Shown here one piece after another: positions 60,012 to 64,000 of a stretch of DNA of 64,000 bases. Positions within the stretch are counted from its first letter, which is position 1. The number at the start of each line of letters is the position of its first letter. The notes under the pieces are model-generated. The model was not told where the DNA came from, made no database searches, and worked only from the letters and a program-made list of their open reading frames with translations. The stretch is from Urophycis tenuis. Its lineage: Eukaryota > Chordata > Actinopteri > Gadiformes > Phycidae. The DNA lies in assembly GCA_036785325.1 (NCBI GenBank), contig JAXIVH010000008.1, positions 7,756,658 through 7,820,657 of the forward strand, in the 5' to 3' direction. The position numbers and the translations under genes were made by a program.

Positions 60012-61577
60012 ATGGCCCCACACCACTGCAGAGTCTGCAGCGCAGCGATGAGCGCTGACGATGGGCACAGAGAGTGCCCTGATTGCCTGGGGGCAGTCCA
60101 CGTGCTGGAAGACGTAGACAATCCCTGCAGTGCAGCAGTTGACCTGTCCAGGATGGAGCGACTTCGCCGTGCTAACCAGGTGCGCGGTCACGCGCAGGAG
60201 AGCAGGGCGGAGAGTCGACGCTCACCCCGTCGGTCGCCCCGATCCCGTAAGCGTGGGCACAAGCACACCCGCAGACATTCAGAGGATCGGCAGCATGAGT
60301 CTCCCTGTAGGTCTGATGAGGAAAAGACCCCCAGGTCGGCGAAGCGCCCTGCCCCGGCTGAGGCAGCAGAGGGTGGTAGCGCAGAGTCACGCCGAATCCT
60401 TGCACTCCTCCAAGGACTAGCAGAGAGGCTAAGCAGGCTGGAGGACCAGAGAGGCCCGCCATCCCTACCATCAGGCCAGGAGGGTTTACCCTTACGCAGG
60501 CCCGAGAGCCGAGGTGGGCGAGAGGATGAGGCCGATGAAGATGTGTTATCTCTCCTGGCATCACAGGCCATGGAGGACACAACAGGTGGAGCTGGCTGTG
60601 GTGGTGAACCACGTACGGACTCTAGAGATGAGTCCGCAGGGGTGGGGGAAACGCCTGTTAGCTCTCTGATGTCCCGGGTGCTGAGCGCCGCTAACATCCT
60701 GGGCCTCCAGGCCCCCACACCGGACCCAGCACCTCAGGGGGGTGTTTGGGAGGGCATCTCTCACACTAGCCCCCCACCTATTCCTGTGGCAGAGGACTAC
60801 ACCAGGATGCTCACGTCCAGTTGGGGTAGGGCTTCGAAGCGGCCCCAGTTTAATGCAGGCTGCCGTCAGCTGGCAATGACTGCTTACCCAGCTGAAACAG
60901 GGCTTGGGGACATGCCGCCAGTGGAGGCGTCAATTGCCTCCTGGACATCGCTGGGCCCTGCCCGGGTGTCCCCTAACCCAAGTTGCCCATGTAAAGAGTG
61001 TGCAAAGACGGACCGCCTGATCACTCGCTCCTTTAATGCATCGGCACGAGCAGCCCGCACAGGCAATGCTCTAGCGATGACACTGGCGGCTCTGCGCAGG
61101 ACGCTAGACCCGGAGGACGGTGATGCCATGGCCCTGGTGGAAGCTGCCCTATCGGCTCACTCCCAGCTTACACGTGACGTGGGAGACTCAATGGCTGCTG
61201 CAGTGTTGTGCCGTCGTCAGGTGTGGCTTGCACAGACCTCTCTGCCAGAGGCCATCAGGACGGAGCTGCTCAATCTCCCTGTGGCACCCGGCCATGTTTT
61301 TCATCCCGAGTCCCAGGCGGTGCTGGACCGCACTGAACGTGCTGCAGCTTCTAGGGAGGCGGTCCAGCGCATATGTGGAAGAACAGTGCCAGCAGCACCA
61401 AGGGGTAGGCCCAGGCAACTGCGGCCCAGCCGGCCTTCACGGACAGCTGGTAACTTTCGGGACCAGCCTGTTCAGGCGGCAAACCAAGGCCTAGCCCGGG
61501 ATCCTCATTCCAGAGGGAGATGGGGACAGAGACTGAGTAGGGGGAAGTACGCAGGCCGCCGCGGCGGTAATGCATAG
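60012..61577 (+). CDS. DIRS retrotransposon ORF1 (gag-like)
   Basis: The frame is open from 59925; I prefer the ATG at 60012 because it starts MAPHHCRVCSAAMSADDGHR followed by ECPDCLG, the amino-terminal Cys/His motif of fish DIRS gag proteins. That gives 521 residues. The middle is Arg/Ser/Pro-rich (charged, probably nucleic-acid binding), followed by a helical capsid-like region with PCKECAKTDRLI and TLAALRRTLDPEDGDAMALV, and a basic Arg/Gly-rich tail. It is uninterrupted, so the element is fairly young. The stop overlaps the next frame by 8 bases. Confidence 0.8.
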   Translation: MAPHHCRVCSAAMSADDGHRECPDCLGAVHVLEDVDNPCSAAVDLSRMERLRRANQVRGHAQESRAESRRSPRRSPRSRKRGHKHTRRHSEDRQHESPCRSDEEKTPRSAKRPAPAEAAEGGSAESRRILALLQGLAERLSRLEDQRGPPSLPSGQEGLPLRRPESRGGREDEADEDVLSLLASQAMEDTTGGAGCGGEPRTDSRDESAGVGETPVSSLMSRVLSAANILGLQAPTPDPAPQGGVWEGISHTSPPPIPVAEDYTRMLTSSWGRASKRPQFNAGCRQLAMTAYPAETGLGDMPPVEASIASWTSLGPARVSPNPSCPCKECAKTDRLITRSFNASARAARTGNALAMTLAALRRTLDPEDGDAMALVEAALSAHSQLTRDVGDSMAAAVLCRRQVWLAQTSLPEAIRTELLNLPVAPGHVFHPESQAVLDRTERAAASREAVQRICGRTVPAAPRGRPRQLRPSRPSRTAGNFRDQPVQAANQGLARDPHSRGRWGQRLSRGKYAGRRGGNA

Positions 61578-64000
61578 CGGTCAGGGCCTGCCCGTCGGAT
61601 GCCCTTCCCAGTTGTCTCGGATCTCCTGGGAGGGGATCGTGCCAGACTCTTGGGTTGTGGCAACGGTAGCCCGTGGGTACCGGCTACATTTTCGACGGCG
61701 GGCCCCGGCATTTTTAGGGGTCAAAGTAACGTCTGTAAGAGACCCAATTTTAAAGTCGGTGCTCGACAAGGAGGTCCAGGAGCTACTTTTAAAAGGTGCC
61801 ATATCAGAGGTACCACTCAGCGCACAGCAAGCTGGGTTTTATTCCAAATATTTTATTGTGCCCAAAAAGGATGGCGGTCAGCGGCCCGTTCTAGATCTAA
61901 GGCCCCTGAATCAGTACCTCAAGGTATTGCCATTCAAAATGGTCCACACCACAGTGGTGATAAGGTCAGTTCAGCGGGGGGAGTGGTTTACCTCTCTGGA
62001 CTTGAAGGACGCCTATTTCAAGATTCAAGATTCAAGAGACTTTATTCATCCCGAGGGAAATTATTTTGCAACAGATCAAAACAGAAGGAAAAGAAATATA
62101 CACAAAATAAAATATACCTAAAATAAAATAAAATAAAATAAAATATACCCTAATATAAAAATATACCTAATACAATTAACAACAATATAACAATAAACTA
62201 GAGTAACTTATAAACCAACTAACTAACTACCAACTAACTAAATAAATAAAAACCAACTAGCCTAACATTTTGTTATATTAGCATATACTTAGTTACTCAA
62301 CTTAAGTGTAAGCTAATATACCCGTACAAACTATAATAGAAACTAATAAATATATAAATATATCTCAGTGAATGTGTAATGGAATAAGATGAGGTAGTGC
62401 GTCGTACCGCTACAGTAACTACGTAGGTATATATAATATACAGCAATACGTATAGTTCCCATGGCAGTACTAAATAAAGTGACTAAATGAATGAATAAAG
62501 TGAATACAGTGAATGCAGTGAATAAAGTGAATTCTGCAGTGATGGTGCATTTAGAAGATGTGAGGTCCTCTAACGACCTGAAGTAGATGAGTTATAGAGT
62601 CTGATGGCCACAGGAAGAAAGGACTTTCTGTGGCGTTCTGTGGTACACTGGGGTGGAATGAGTCTATTGCTGAAGGCACTGCGGTATGAGGTCAGCACCT
62701 GGTGGCGTTGTTGTCCCAATCTGCCCGGAACACAGGCCATACCTCCGGTTTGCCTTCCAGGGCAGGGCGTTCCAGTTTCAGGTCCTCCCCTTCGGCCTCT
62801 CCCTGGCCCCAAGAGTTTTCAGCCGGGTGGTCTCTGCTGCACTAGCCCCACTCCAGGCACGGGGGTTGAAAGTGCTCCCGTACCTGGACGACTGGCTTAT
62901 TTGTGCCCCCTCTCGAGAGCAGGTAGTGCACGACACCAATACATTGCTAGCCCACATCCAGTTCTTGGGCTTCACAGTCAACTGGAAGAAGAGCAATGTG
63001 CAGCCCCGTCAACAGGCAGAGTTCCTGGGGATTCTCTTTGATTCAGCCAGTATGAAAGGGTCTCTCACTGGTCGGAGAGCGGACAGCTTGATCGAGACCC
63101 TGAGGTATTTTCGGCTGGGCAAGCTGGTTACCGCCAACAGAGCACAGAGGCTGCTGGGCTTGATGGCCGCAGCAGCTGTAGTAGTTCCACTTGGTCTGCT
63201 GAGGGCACGGCCCTTCCAGCGCTGGTTCAATGCATTCCAACTCCACCCAAGAGACGACAGGCAGGTCAGGCTGCGTGTTTCTCAAGCTTGCATTCGGGCC
63301 CTGCGTCCTTGGAGAAACAGGGAGTTCCTGCTCAGAGGTGTCCCCCTGGGGGGTCTTCCTCACAGGAGGCAGGTCAACTCGACAGATGCATCCCTAACAG
63401 GGTGGGGGGCTGTCTGGGAAGGACGTTCGGTATGGGGCATTTGGCAACCTCCGTGGACGTCAGAGCATATAAATGTCCTCGAACTTCACCTCGCCCTTCA
63501 GCGATTTTTGCCAGCGATACAGCGCAACCATGTTCTGGTGAGATCGGACAACAACTCAGCAGTGTATCATGTCAATCACCAGGGGGGGACAAAGTCCCAG
63601 AGATGCCTCCAGGTCGCGGAGGAACTACTGATGTGGGCATGGCCTCGACTTGCCTCACTAAGGGCTGTGCACATTCCGGGCGTAGCGAATGGTGCGGCCG
63701 ACATGCTCTCCAGGACGGGACCACTCCTGGGAGAGTGGAGACTGCACTCAGACGTTGTCAAACAGATCTGGATGCGCTACGAGGTCGCGCAGGTGGATCT
63801 GTTTGCGTCAGAGGAAACAACCCACTGCCCAGAGTGGTACGCTCTCAGGGGGCAGGGGGGCAGTTTGGGACTGGATGCTCTATCGCAAGAGTGGCCAACA
63901 GGCTTGTTGTACGCTTTTCCTCCGATCCCTCTCATCCCTCAGGTTCTGCAGAGGATCAAGGAGGGCCAACAAACAGTCCTGCTGGTTGCCCCACGTTGGC
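61570..64000 (+). CDS. DIRS retrotransposon pol (reverse transcriptase-RNase H), interrupted, runs off window
   Basis: RT begins with SWVVATVARGYRLHFRRRAP, then KGAISEVPLSAQQAGFYSKY, FIVPKKDGGQRPVLDLRPLN and the first catalytic motif LDLKDAYF (to about 62019). An interspersed repeat interrupts here; in the same reading frame coding resumes near 62707 with VPICPEHRPYLRFAFQGRAF and FGLSLAPRVFS, YLDDWLI (the YxDD box) and FLGFTVNWKKS. RNase H follows with STDASLTGWGAVW, NVLELHLALQRF, RSDNNSAVYHVNHQGG and HIPGVANGAADMLSR. VDLFASEETTHCPEWYAL near 63800 is diagnostic of DIRS1-like elements, which continue into a tyrosine recombinase outside the window. No stop is seen after the insertion. Confidence 0.82.
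62015..62705 (+). mobile_element. Interspersed repeat inserted in DIRS pol
   Basis: It starts TCAAGATTCAAGAGACTTTA then TTCATCCCGAGGGAAATT and ends with TGATGGCCACAGGAAGAAAG and AATGAGTCTATTGCTGAAGG, both recalled from a common fish repeat. The middle (62090-62520) is very AT-rich with AAATA/TATACC repeats. It brings in-frame stops that split the RT between the first catalytic motif and the next block. No exact target duplication resolved. Confidence 0.6.

Overview
The window is nuclear DNA of a ray-finned (teleost-type) fish. It holds spliced genes with GT-AG introns, an ERRFI1 (MIG-6) orthologue, very dense CA/GT, CT, AT and poly-C microsatellites, and fish-type transposable elements (tRNA-derived SINEs, hAT, PIF/Harbinger, BEL/Pao, a LINE, DIRS). 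There are no operons, CRISPR arrays or functional RNA genes that I can support. All calls come from reading the sequence and from recalled family features; no database search was run.

Left part (1-22 kb). The last seven coding exons of an outer-dynein-arm docking-complex coiled-coil gene (ODAD1/CCDC63 family, + strand) run from the left edge to 2625. About 12 kb of microsatellite-rich intergenic DNA follows, with one 200-N gap, one tRNA-SINE and a composite CA minisatellite. errfi1 (+ strand) has three coding exons (18280-19956) encoding 390 residues, a probable non-coding first exon near 15.4 kb, and a long 3' UTR. It keeps the EGFR-inhibitory segment but stops soon after the substrate-mimic tyrosine.

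Middle and right part (22.7-56.8 kb). A large segmental duplication carries two copies of a membrane-tethered mucin gene on the minus strand (architecture: Ser/Thr/Pro-rich repeats, EGF-like, SEA, EGF-like, transmembrane, short tail; MUC3/12/17-like). The left copy (26603-29884) has a complete signal-anchor exon but two frame disruptions, and expanded a ~25-residue repeat. The right copy (43293-56607) has an intact ~3.8-kresidue mucin exon that expanded a different ~83-residue repeat into roughly 40 units with higher-order repeats of ~786 bp and ~3.1-3.3 kb. Comparing the two copies exposes several insertions with readable target-site duplications: a BEL/Pao-like block (ATGGC), a Harbinger nested in it (CAG), a Harbinger-like MITE (TAA) and a 5'-truncated LINE (AAATTATAT). 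Between the copies lie a decayed SAMD3-like multicopy gene, a probable solo LTR and an hAT element with a perfect 8-bp target duplication.

Right edge (59.3-64 kb). A DIRS-type tyrosine-recombinase retrotransposon has an intact gag ORF and a pol (RT-RNase H) frame that is open except for one interspersed-repeat insertion; it runs off the window. The most interesting unit is the tandem mucin pair: two paralogues with different repeats expanded, one apparently dead and one with strongly patterned higher-order repeats.
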